From the NCBI GenBank assembly GCA_009776715.1, contig WRNF01000062.1, positions 473-8,225 of the forward strand: 7,753 nt of DNA, read 5' to 3'. Positions 1 to 6,517 of this stretch are shown in pieces. The notes below the pieces were generated by a model. That model searched no databases. It saw nothing but the letters and a program-made list of their open reading frames with translations, and was not told where the DNA came from. Both the position numbers and the translations under genes were made by a program. The DNA comes from Treponema sp. Its GTDB lineage: Bacteria > Spirochaetota > Spirochaetia > Treponematales > Breznakiellaceae. How positions within the stretch are numbered: the first letter of the stretch is position 1; every line of letters starts with the position of its first letter.

Positions 1-1730
1 TGGACAGCCAAAATAAGCCCAGGGGCTTTTTTATCGGCAAACTGGATAACGAACAGGCTGATTATAATAAGACGCTTGCGGACATACATGAAAAATTTAA
101 AATTAATCCGGTGCCGGTAACGCTTCCTATGGGTTCCGGCAATAGCGTGATTGACGTGCTGCATGAAAAAGCAGTTTCCGCCGAGGCTGACGGAACAGTA
201 AAAGAAAACGCCATTCCCGATGAATACAAAGATGCAGTTGCTGCTGCACGGGAAAAATTAATAGAAGCCGCCGCAGAAGGCGATGATGCTTTAATGGAAA
301 ATTACATTGAATCGGGCACTCTGCCGCAGGAAGAAATTAAATCGGGCTTGATAAAAGCTCTTGCAGAAAATAAATATGTTCCGGTTTTTGCCGGCGCTGC
401 GTTAAACAATGCCGGTGTTATGCCCTTGTTGAATTTTATCGCTGAAATATGCCCCAACCCCGGCGCTGCAAAAGACATGATGACAGACAATGCGGTGCCA
501 GTTGAAGGCGAGGTTAAAAAACAGGACATTGCCATCGATCAGAATAAGCCGGTTTCGGGGCTTGTTATTAAAACAACCTATGATCAATTTTCAGGGAAAT
601 TGTCATGGGTAAAGGTTATTACCGGAAAACTGTCAGCAGATTCTGAAATTTACAATGTAACTGAGGGCAAAAAAGAGCGGATTGGCAAACTTTACATTTG
701 CCAGGGCAAAAAACTGGAGGAAACACGGGAATTGTTTGCCGGAGATGTGGGCATCATCACTAAATCCCCTAGCCTTAAAACAAATGATACCATAAGCGAA
801 TCGGATGCCGGCCTTGTTTTTGTGCCTTTAAGTTTGCCTGAACCGGTCCATTCGGTGGCAGTAAATGCATTGGCAAAGAAAGACGATGATAAACTGGGCG
901 AATTTCTTGTGCGCGCTGCCGAAGAGGATAAAACTTTCAGGTATGTTTTTAACGGAGAAACCAAAGAAACGGTTATTTCAGGAATGGGCGAATTGCAGAT
1001 CAACTATATACTGGAAAAAATAAAAAACAACCAAAAAATTGAAGTTGCCACCAATATTCCAAAGGTTGCTTACCGTGAGACGATTACTAAAAAAGCAAGC
1101 GCCGAATATACCCACAAAAAGCAAACCGGCGGCCACGGTCAATACGGCAAGGTACTGCTGGACATAACTCCTCTGCCGCGCGGCGAGAACTATCAGTTTA
1201 TTAATGCCATTTTTGGCGGGTCCATTCCAAAAAATTATATCCCCGGCGTAGAAAAGGGGGTTATTGAAGGAATGGCCCACGGCACTATGGCGCAGTACCC
1301 GGTTGTGGACGTTGAGGTAAAGGTTGTGGACGGTAAATACCATCCGGTGGATTCATCGGAACTTTCGTTCAAACTTGCCGCACGCAATGCTTTCCGTGAA
1401 GCAATGCGGCAGGCAAACCCCACCCTTCTGGAACCGATTATGAACCTGACGGTTTTTGTAGAGGAAAAGTACCTGGGCGATGTTATGAGCGACCTTTCCG
1501 GCAAGCGGGGCAAAATTTTAGGGCAGGATTCTGCGGGCGGCATAGCGGAAATTCGCGCGGAAGTGCCTCAAGCGGAGCTGCTGCGTTATTCGATAGACCT
1601 GCGTTCTATTACCTCCGGCACCGGTTCATTCTCTGTCGCATTCAGCCATTACTCGCCGATTTCAGGGCGCATTGCCGAAGATGTAATTAAGGCAAGGGAA
1701 TCATTCAAATTAACCGAAGCGGATGAGTAA
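1..1730 (+). CDS. EF-G-like translation factor (second EF-G type), 5'-truncated
   Basis: The reading frame is open from nt 3, so the start lies upstream; 575 codons remain of a family usually near 690 aa. GTG at 111 is an internal Val, not a start. Missing are the P-loop and switch regions. Present, in fragment numbering, are the end of the G domain (1 to about 176), domain II (from about 182), III (about 277-350), IV (about 353-470) and V (to about 560). Diagnostic stretches are GMGELQ, VAYRETI, TGGHGQYGKV (nt 1125-1154), YIPGVEKG, HPVDSSE and LRSITSGTGSF. The GGHGQYG form and SGTGSF in place of QGRG fit the EF-G-like/EF-G2 class rather than housekeeping FusA. The G4 motif reads GKLD (nt 36-47) instead of NKxD. 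In Borrelia, EF-G2 is known to act in ribosome recycling rather than translocation; the same role here is inference. The stop lies 3 nt before the next gene, with a weak GGATGAG Shine-Dalgarno at 1721-1727, suggesting coupling. Confidence 0.9.
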   Translation, partial: DSQNKPRGFFIGKLDNEQADYNKTLADIHEKFKINPVPVTLPMGSGNSVIDVLHEKAVSAEADGTVKENAIPDEYKDAVAAAREKLIEAAAEGDDALMENYIESGTLPQEEIKSGLIKALAENKYVPVFAGAALNNAGVMPLLNFIAEICPNPGAAKDMMTDNAVPVEGEVKKQDIAIDQNKPVSGLVIKTTYDQFSGKLSWVKVITGKLSADSEIYNVTEGKKERIGKLYICQGKKLEETRELFAGDVGIITKSPSLKTNDTISESDAGLVFVPLSLPEPVHSVAVNALAKKDDDKLGEFLVRAAEEDKTFRYVFNGETKETVISGMGELQINYILEKIKNNQKIEVATNIPKVAYRETITKKASAEYTHKKQTGGHGQYGKVLLDITPLPRGENYQFINAIFGGSIPKNYIPGVEKGVIEGMAHGTMAQYPVVDVEVKVVDGKYHPVDSSELSFKLAARNAFREAMRQANPTLLEPIMNLTVFVEEKYLGDVMSDLSGKRGKILGQDSAGGIAEIRAEVPQAELLRYSIDLRSITSGTGSFSVAFSHYSPISGRIAEDVIKARESFKLTEADE

Positions 1731-1733
1731 ATT

Positions 1734-3716
1734 ATGAAAAAAAATATTTGTAAACCATGTTTTATTTTTGGGCTTTGTGTTGTGCTTGCCATAGGCTGCG
1801 CATGGCTTGCTTCGTTTGTAGCTTCTGATTTTGGCAAGGTATCCATTGAAACCGGCTATTTTACGCCGGAACAAAGCCTTGCCCTAAGCGGCCTGCCTGT
1901 CCGCATAACGTATAAACTTTACAAACCCAAAGAGGCAAATGAAAGCAACCGTGTTCCGGCAGTGCTGGCGATGCACGGCTACCAAAACGACAAGGAAACT
2001 TCCGCCGCTTTTTGCATCGAACTTGCCCGGCGGGGCATTGCCGTTCTTTCCGTAGACCTGTACGGCCACGGCGGCAGCAGTCCCGGTTTTCGCGGGCGGG
2101 GATGGGGCAATTACAAGGTCAACGATGCTGTCAGGGACAGGCCTTTTTCAGGTCCCGACCGCTACAAGGTTATGATGACCTTCAGCGTGCTGGATTTTTT
2201 CCATCGTGACATTTCCAGCGGACTGGCCGACAGTTCCATGGGCGGTAAAAGCGCATGGCAGTTCCTAAAAAAACTTCCTTTTGTGGATGCAGGCAGAATG
2301 GGGCTTACCGGCCATTCCATGGGGACATGGGCCGCATGGTCGGTTGCAGCGGCATTTCCGGAACATAGGGCTATTGCCTTGCAATGCGGCGAAGTGTTCC
2401 CACGGGAAATATACGATTCAGAATCGATTCCTTTTAACAATGTTTTGCTCTTGCAGGCGCGCTTTGATGAATTTGAAAATTTCCGCGATTATACGCCGCA
2501 TATTCTGGGCCTTGAAAAAACGCCCCTGCGTTACCGTGATTTTATGGGGCAGAATGCGCCGGTTGAATGGAACAAAACCTACGGAAATTTTGCCGACGGC
2601 AGTGCCCGGCGCATGGAACTGGTTCAAAACAACCACCGGCTAAGCACCCACGACGGCAGCGCTGTTGCCGCAGCAATGGACTGGTTCACCCAGGCACTAG
2701 AAGTAAAAACAGCACTGAACTCTTCCAGCCAAATATTCATGCTAAAGGAAATGCTTGTTCTTATTGCGATGATTTCGGCGATGGTTTCCATGCTGCCTCT
2801 TTTCTTAATCCTTACCCGCAAATTTGCATTTTTTGCTCCGCTGGCCCTTTCTTTGCAGGAAAACCCGAAAATGCTTTCCGCAAAAAAACGGCTCAAGGCA
2901 TTGCTTATCGCAATTCTCCTAAGCGGCTTAACCTTTCCTTTCCTGACCCAACTGGGCCATGGGCTGCTCCCCTTGCCGGAAAGCATTTTCCGCATGAGCA
3001 TTGGCAACGGTTTTATTACCTGGCTAAGCTTCCTTATGCTTGCAGCCCTGTGCATGCTGCTTTACTGGTACAAAAAGGGCGCAGGCAAAAAAGACGCTTG
3101 GAAGTTTGCCGATTTAGGTCTTTGCGGAAGCGCTGCTCCGTCTGTTTCTGCCAGAAAAATTATTGTCCGCTCTCTTATAATGACTTGTATTCTTACCGGC
3201 TTTATGTATCTTTTAGTATGCATTAGCGAATGGCTTTTCGGGCTAGACTTCCGTTTTATTTGGCCTTTTTTCAGGTCTTTTGACCCATTGCGCTTTGGCC
3301 AATTTCTTTTGTACCTTCCGTTTTATGCCGCATTCTTTTTGGTCAATGCAGGCATACGGCTCTACGGCCAACTGCGGATACCGGAAATGAGGCGAAAAGG
3401 CAAAAATTCCTCCTCACTTACCCAACTTGCCTGGTGGGGCTGGAGTGTGCTGATAATGCTCGGCGGCGTATTCCTGATTGCCTTAATCGAATACATTCCT
3501 TTTTTCGCAGGAATTGGCCCCGGAGCAGACCTGCTCTTTTCGCCCACATTTGGCGGGCCTTTTATGTCAATTATGATACTTCTTATTCCCCAGTTTATGC
3601 TTTTCTTTTTCTTTTCGGCCTGGTTCTTCCGAAAAAGCGGCACTGTTTACACCGGTTCTTTCATTGTTGCAATTCTGGCATGTTGGATATTATGCGGCGG
3701 CTCGGCGGTGTTTTAG
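1734..3716 (+). CDS. membrane-bound alpha/beta hydrolase with polytopic C-terminal half
   Basis: This 660-aa protein has an N-terminal hydrophobic segment (about 10-30), then an alpha/beta-hydrolase domain (about 45-325), then a long hydrophobic half. The hydrolase part shows the oxyanion-region HGY (81-83), VDLYGHGGS (107-115), nucleophile elbow GHSMG (193-197, Ser195), a likely acid Asp245 in ARFDEF, and His301 or His306 near the domain end (NNHRLSTHDG). A second SMGG (168-171) precedes the elbow but is not in the elbow position. By eye, helices lie near 338-361, 387-405, 424-446, 476-502, 522-543, 566-590, 608-632 and 638-656. The catalytic domain is probably outside the cytoplasmic membrane, anchored on both sides. 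The substrate is unknown; an ester, lipid or peptide is possible. It lies 3 nt after the EF-G-like gene and is probably cotranscribed with it, though no functional link is evident. The hydrolase call is firm; the helix count is approximate. Confidence 0.82.
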   Translation: MKKNICKPCFIFGLCVVLAIGCAWLASFVASDFGKVSIETGYFTPEQSLALSGLPVRITYKLYKPKEANESNRVPAVLAMHGYQNDKETSAAFCIELARRGIAVLSVDLYGHGGSSPGFRGRGWGNYKVNDAVRDRPFSGPDRYKVMMTFSVLDFFHRDISSGLADSSMGGKSAWQFLKKLPFVDAGRMGLTGHSMGTWAAWSVAAAFPEHRAIALQCGEVFPREIYDSESIPFNNVLLLQARFDEFENFRDYTPHILGLEKTPLRYRDFMGQNAPVEWNKTYGNFADGSARRMELVQNNHRLSTHDGSAVAAAMDWFTQALEVKTALNSSSQIFMLKEMLVLIAMISAMVSMLPLFLILTRKFAFFAPLALSLQENPKMLSAKKRLKALLIAILLSGLTFPFLTQLGHGLLPLPESIFRMSIGNGFITWLSFLMLAALCMLLYWYKKGAGKKDAWKFADLGLCGSAAPSVSARKIIVRSLIMTCILTGFMYLLVCISEWLFGLDFRFIWPFFRSFDPLRFGQFLLYLPFYAAFFLVNAGIRLYGQLRIPEMRRKGKNSSSLTQLAWWGWSVLIMLGGVFLIALIEYIPFFAGIGPGADLLFSPTFGGPFMSIMILLIPQFMLFFFFSAWFFRKSGTVYTGSFIVAILACWILCGGSAVF

Positions 3717-3740
3717 GCAAATGTGGGGTATAGGGTGAGG

Positions 3741-3770
3741 TTCATTTAAAACGTAATTTTATGTTATATT
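3741..3770 (+). promoter_or_regulatory. candidate promoter for purM-purN, extended -10
   Basis: The 60-nt gap before purM contains TGTTATATT (3762-3770), which matches an extended -10 (TGn then TATATT). A poor -35-like TTCATT lies at 3741-3746, 18 nt upstream of the hexamer. Initiation about 7 nt downstream of the -10 would fall on or next to the purM ATG at 3777. No Shine-Dalgarno is visible before that ATG. No terminator for the upstream gene is seen in the gap, so read-through is also possible. Confidence 0.4.
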
Positions 3771-3776
3771 TATCGT

Positions 3777-5015
3777 ATGGATTATAAGCAGGCAGGGGTT
3801 AATATTCATGAAGGATACCGGGCCGTCAATAAATACCGGGATTTATGCGCAAAAACCATAAATGAAAAAAATGCGGGAGCGGTATTGAACAGCATTGGCA
3901 GTTTTGCCGGTATGTATTCGCTTAAGGAATTTTTTTCCGGCATTATGGAAGAGCCGGTTTTGGTCTCCGGCACAGACGGTGTGGGGACAAAACTGGATAT
4001 TGCTTTTCGGATGAAAAAATATGATACCGTTGGCATTGACTGCGTTGCCATGTGCGTCAATGACATCTTGTGCCACGGGGCAAGGCCCTTGTTCTTTTTG
4101 GACTATATTGCCTGCGGAAAACTTGATGCCGATATTGCGGCGGAAATAGTCAAGGGCATTGCTGTAGGCTGCCGCGAAACAGGCAGCGTGCTGCTTGGCG
4201 GCGAAACTGCGGAAATGCCTGGGTTTTATAATGAGGGAAAATACGACATTGCGGGGTTTTCGATAGGCATAGTTGACCGCAAAAAAATTATTGACGGCTC
4301 AAAAATTCGTGAGGGCGATGCCCTTATTGGCATTGCCTCCTCCGGCCCCCACTCTAACGGGTTCAGTTTAATACGCCGCGTAATTCCTGATATAAACAGT
4401 GACTTTGGCGGAATGCCGCTTGGCATGGCACTGCTGGAACCGACCCGTCTGTATGTTAAACCAATTCTAAGCCTGATGGAAAAAATTGCAATTCACGGCA
4501 TGGCAAATATTACCGGGGGCGGTTTTTACGAAAATATTCCCCGTATGTTTTCCGCTGGTTTTAACGCGGTTATTCAGGAAGGCACATGGGTTATTCCGCC
4601 AATTTTTAATGTAATTGCCGCCAGGTGCCGTAACGAAACATGCTCCATCCGTGATGCGCAAAACACTGGAACCGAATTGATGGCATCTGATGCTGGCTTA
4701 AAAAAACAAATGTTTAACACTTTTAACATGGGCATTGGTTTTGTCCTGGCCCTTGAGCGGGGCAATGTAAGGCAGGCAATAGAGCATTTGGACGGCATGG
4801 GTTTCCCGGCATGGGAGATTGGCTTTGCCGAAAAATCAACTGATGCAGTTTCTGGAGGAAAATACCCCGCTGCAAGCAGCGGGGTATTTCGTTCTCCCGA
4901 GGAATTGGTCTCGGGTTTAATACCCAATATACTAAAAGACGAGCATTTTGATTCACGCCCCAAGGGGCGGGGTATTAAACCCTCGCCACGAATAAGATTT
5001 TTGGCCAATGAGTAA
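3777..5015 (+). CDS. purM: phosphoribosylformylglycinamidine cyclo-ligase (AIR synthase), with C-terminal extension
   Basis: This enzyme closes FGAM to 5-aminoimidazole ribonucleotide using ATP, step five of purine synthesis, in the cytosol as a homodimer. The match to PurM is clear: YKQAGVNI at the N-terminus, SGTDGVGTK (64-72), the GIDCVAMCVND region (86-96), LGGETAEMPGFY (140-151), SSGPHSNG (188-195), ITGGGFYENIPR (245-256) and FNTFNMGIG (313-321). The ATG start puts YKQAG where family members have it. The length of 412 aa exceeds the usual 340-350 for two reasons. Residues about 283-306 (RCRNE to ASDA) are an insertion before FNTFN. After WEIGFAEKS (346-354), where the family nearly ends, about 58 extra residues follow, encoded largely by a palindromic DNA block (4860-4982). 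The core active-site motifs are intact, so activity is likely retained. The last 8 nt overlap purN. Confidence 0.95.
   Translation: MDYKQAGVNIHEGYRAVNKYRDLCAKTINEKNAGAVLNSIGSFAGMYSLKEFFSGIMEEPVLVSGTDGVGTKLDIAFRMKKYDTVGIDCVAMCVNDILCHGARPLFFLDYIACGKLDADIAAEIVKGIAVGCRETGSVLLGGETAEMPGFYNEGKYDIAGFSIGIVDRKKIIDGSKIREGDALIGIASSGPHSNGFSLIRRVIPDINSDFGGMPLGMALLEPTRLYVKPILSLMEKIAIHGMANITGGGFYENIPRMFSAGFNAVIQEGTWVIPPIFNVIAARCRNETCSIRDAQNTGTELMASDAGLKKQMFNTFNMGIGFVLALERGNVRQAIEHLDGMGFPAWEIGFAEKSTDAVSGGKYPAASSGVFRSPEELVSGLIPNILKDEHFDSRPKGRGIKPSPRIRFLANE
4860..4889. terminator. perfect 14-bp hairpin resembling a bidirectional terminator, within purM
   Basis: The arm AAATACCCCGCTGC (4860-4873) is exactly complementary to GCAGCGGGGTATTT (4876-4889), with an AA loop. 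The AAAT/ATTT edges with a GC-rich core give an intrinsic-terminator shape in both directions, but the following bases on the + strand (CGTTCT) are not a real U-tract. It lies 119 nt upstream of purN, so partial termination would lower purN mRNA. Translation of purM through it would oppose folding of the RNA. It may simply be the first half of the repeat element. Confidence 0.4.
4913..4982. repeat. 13-bp inverted repeat enclosing a GC hairpin
   Basis: The outer arms GGGTTTAATACCC (4913-4925) and GGGTATTAAACCC (4970-4982) are perfect reverse complements separated by 44 nt. The interval holds CGCCCC-AA-GGGGCG (4956-4969), directly abutting the right arm. The left arm looks like an inverted copy of the head of the right-hand unit without its GC hairpin, which suggests two REP units in inverted orientation with one of them degraded. 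Confidence 0.6.
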
Positions 5016-5610
5016 ACATGTTATTTCAATAATGGTTCTGGTATCCGGCAGCGGCACCAATCTTCAGGCTTTGCTTGATGCGGAAAAAAAAGGCGCTTTT
5101 CGCGGAAAAATTGCGCTAGTTGTTTCCGACCGGGCCGGGGCCTATGCGCTTGAACGGGCAAAAAATGCAGGCATTGCCGCAGTTACTGTAGAAGCGGACA
5201 GCGCTTTTCCCAAAGAAGCGCGCCGGCAGGAATTGTCACACCGTATCCTCCGCCTTGCCGAAGCGCATAACATCGGCTTGATTGTTATGGCAGGGTTTTT
5301 ATCAATTTTGACAGGCGCAATTATTCAAAAATACACAGGCAGAATTATCAACCTGCATCCTGCGCTGCTGCCAAAATTCGGCGGAAAGGGAATGCACGGC
5401 ATGAAGGTCCATCAGGCGGTGCTGAACGCGGGCGAGGCAGAATCCGGCTGCACTGTGCATTTGGCTGACAACGGAATCGACACCGGTCAAATTGTATTGC
5501 AGCGCAGAGTACAAATTCTGCAAGGCGACAACGCGGAATCTCTTGCCCAAAGAATCCACCGCGAAGAACACATTGCCATTGTCGAAGCGGTTAAAATAAT
5601 GTGCCGTTAA
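5008..5610 (+). CDS. purN: phosphoribosylglycinamide formyltransferase (10-formyl-THF dependent)
   Basis: This enzyme transfers a formyl group from 10-formyltetrahydrofolate to GAR to give FGAR, the third step of purine synthesis, in the cytosol. At 200 aa it has the normal family length. The phosphate-binding loop SGSGTNLQ lies at 13-20. The catalytic triad is visible as Asn115 and His117 in INLHPALLPKF and Asp158 in DTGQIV, equivalent to Asn106/His108/Asp144 of E. coli PurN. The loop FGGKGMHGMKVHQAV (124-138) is longer than in E. coli, a form seen in several non-proteobacterial lineages. ATG at 5008 overlaps the purM stop region by 8 nt (ATGAGTAA). No good Shine-Dalgarno precedes it, so translation is probably coupled to purM. 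Its stop codon overlaps that of the convergent radical SAM gene. Confidence 0.95.
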   Translation: MSKHVISIMVLVSGSGTNLQALLDAEKKGAFRGKIALVVSDRAGAYALERAKNAGIAAVTVEADSAFPKEARRQELSHRILRLAEAHNIGLIVMAGFLSILTGAIIQKYTGRIINLHPALLPKFGGKGMHGMKVHQAVLNAGEAESGCTVHLADNGIDTGQIVLQRRVQILQGDNAESLAQRIHREEHIAIVEAVKIMCR

Positions 5611-6512
5611 TTCAATGAATAATGCCATACTGGAACGGAAATTCTTGACAAAAAAGGATTGATGCGGGTAAAATCGGGCAGCCATTCATTGCCGGTATGC
5701 AATTCCTGGCAAAATCCTTCTTCGATGCTGAATTCTTCCAGCCACTCAATGACAGTGTCGTATTCCTTTCTGCTAACAAAACGTTTTGGGCCGTTTTCGC
5801 CGGATTCGGGAATTGGCGTATACTGGCTCATTAGGGACAATTGCGCATTCCTGCCAATGGCATTTTCGGCAACCCAGCGCAGCACCTGCCGGGTTGAGTC
5901 TAAAAAGCCCGGCAGGATCAAATGGCGGATAATAACAGGCTTGCCGCTTTCGTCAATCATCCAGCGGATTGCGCGGTCAGCGGCTTGCGGGTAATCCGGT
6001 GCATTAAAAAATTTCGCCGAAAGCCCGGCATCCAGTGTTTTTAGGTCGGGAAGAAAAACATCAATGCTGCCGGCCAATAGTTTTAATGCTGCAACATTTT
6101 CGTAAGCGGAAGAATTCCACAAAACAGGTATTGCAAGGCCGGCAGTTTTAGCGGCGGCTAGGCCCTGAACAATGGCCGGAACCGCATGGCTTCCGGTAAC
6201 AATGTTTACATTTTCCGCTCCGCGTTTCTGCAAGGCAAGGCAGATTGCGGCAAATTCATCCGTGGAAACCGGCCTGCCCAAACGGTTTTTCCGCCCTGAG
6301 ATTTGCCAGTTCTGGCATAACGCGCAGCCCAGATTGCAGCCGCTTACAAAAACGGTTCCGGAGCCGCCGCCGCCGCTCAAAGGCGGCTCTTCTCCGCGAT
6401 GCAAGCCCGCGAAGGCAAGACGCAATTCGGCACTTTCTCCGCAGTAACCATTATTTCCGGAAAACCGGTTGGTTCCGCATAAGCGCGGGCATAGACGGCA
6501 ATGTTCGTACAT
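5607..6512 (-). CDS. PflX-like radical SAM protein
   Basis: This 301-aa iron-sulphur protein belongs to the uncharacterised radical SAM group related to pyruvate formate-lyase activating enzymes (PflX-like). The 4Fe-4S/SAM motif is SGCNLGCALCQNWQIS, with Cys59, Cys63 and Cys66 (CX3CX2C). An N-terminal Cys cluster (Cys5, Cys8, Cys12, Cys24 in CRLCPRLCG and GYCG) and the hallmark RGEEPPLSG (39-47) are typical of this group. Other recognisable parts are the WNSSAYE stretch, DVFLPDLK, and VIIRHLILPGF in the C-terminal half. ATG at 6512 is chosen over a TTG one codon upstream, because family members begin close to CxLCPRxC. The gene follows the lipoprotein hydrolase by 5 nt and is likely cotranscribed with it; no clear Shine-Dalgarno is seen. 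The target is unknown: no glycyl-radical enzyme lies in the window. AmrS-type proteins share the N-terminal Cys pattern, but the GEEPPLSG signature favours PflX. Confidence 0.87.
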   Translation of the reverse strand: MYEHCRLCPRLCGTNRFSGNNGYCGESAELRLAFAGLHRGEEPPLSGGGGSGTVFVSGCNLGCALCQNWQISGRKNRLGRPVSTDEFAAICLALQKRGAENVNIVTGSHAVPAIVQGLAAAKTAGLAIPVLWNSSAYENVAALKLLAGSIDVFLPDLKTLDAGLSAKFFNAPDYPQAADRAIRWMIDESGKPVIIRHLILPGFLDSTRQVLRWVAENAIGRNAQLSLMSQYTPIPESGENGPKRFVSRKEYDTVIEWLEEFSIEEGFCQELHTGNEWLPDFTRINPFLSRISVPVWHYSLN

Positions 6513-6517
6513 CAAAA

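Larger units (their letters stand above)
4860..4982. repeat. REP/MITE-like palindromic element inside the purM 3' end
   Basis: Four inverted-repeat structures are packed into 123 bp. They are a perfect 14-bp hairpin (4860-4889), a 6-bp hairpin CCCGAG/CTCGGG (4896-4901/4910-4915), a perfect 13-bp pair GGGTTTAATACCC/GGGTATTAAACCC (4913-4925/4970-4982), and CGCCCC-AA-GGGGCG (4956-4969) nested within that pair. The 10-mer GCGGGGTATT occurs directly repeated at 4879-4888 and 4967-4976, each time following a GC-rich hairpin with an AA loop. This is the architecture of a repetitive extragenic palindrome family, here read in frame as purM residues about 362-402. No transposase or target-site duplication is visible. 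Copy number elsewhere in the genome cannot be judged from this window. Confidence 0.7.

Noticed and set aside
111..113. GTG as a possible start for the EF-G-like gene
   Set aside because: The frame is open upstream to the window edge and the upstream residues align with the EF-G G domain, so this is an internal Val.
2567..3226. A 219-codon open frame on the + strand within the hydrolase gene
   Set aside because: It is out of frame with a gene that has clear catalytic motifs and membrane helices. Its own translation shows no recognisable motif and is a frame shadow.
4860..4982. A CRISPR-like array in the purM tail
   Set aside because: The repeated units are palindromic, unequal and too few, with no regular spacers; a REP/MITE-type element explains them better.
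4574..5008. A 144-codon open frame on the - strand opposite the purM 3' end
   Set aside because: It is antisense to well-conserved PurM sequence and has no ribosome-binding site or family motif; openness across the palindromes is expected from their symmetry.
6361..6389. Inverted repeat GAGCCGCC/GGCGGCTC inside the radical SAM gene
   Set aside because: It encodes the conserved EEPPLSG and Gly-rich stretch of the protein, so codon choice explains it; no T-tract follows.
6513..6515. TTG start one codon upstream for the radical SAM gene
   Set aside because: The adjacent ATG gives the expected N-terminus and neither has a Shine-Dalgarno, so the ATG is the simpler choice.
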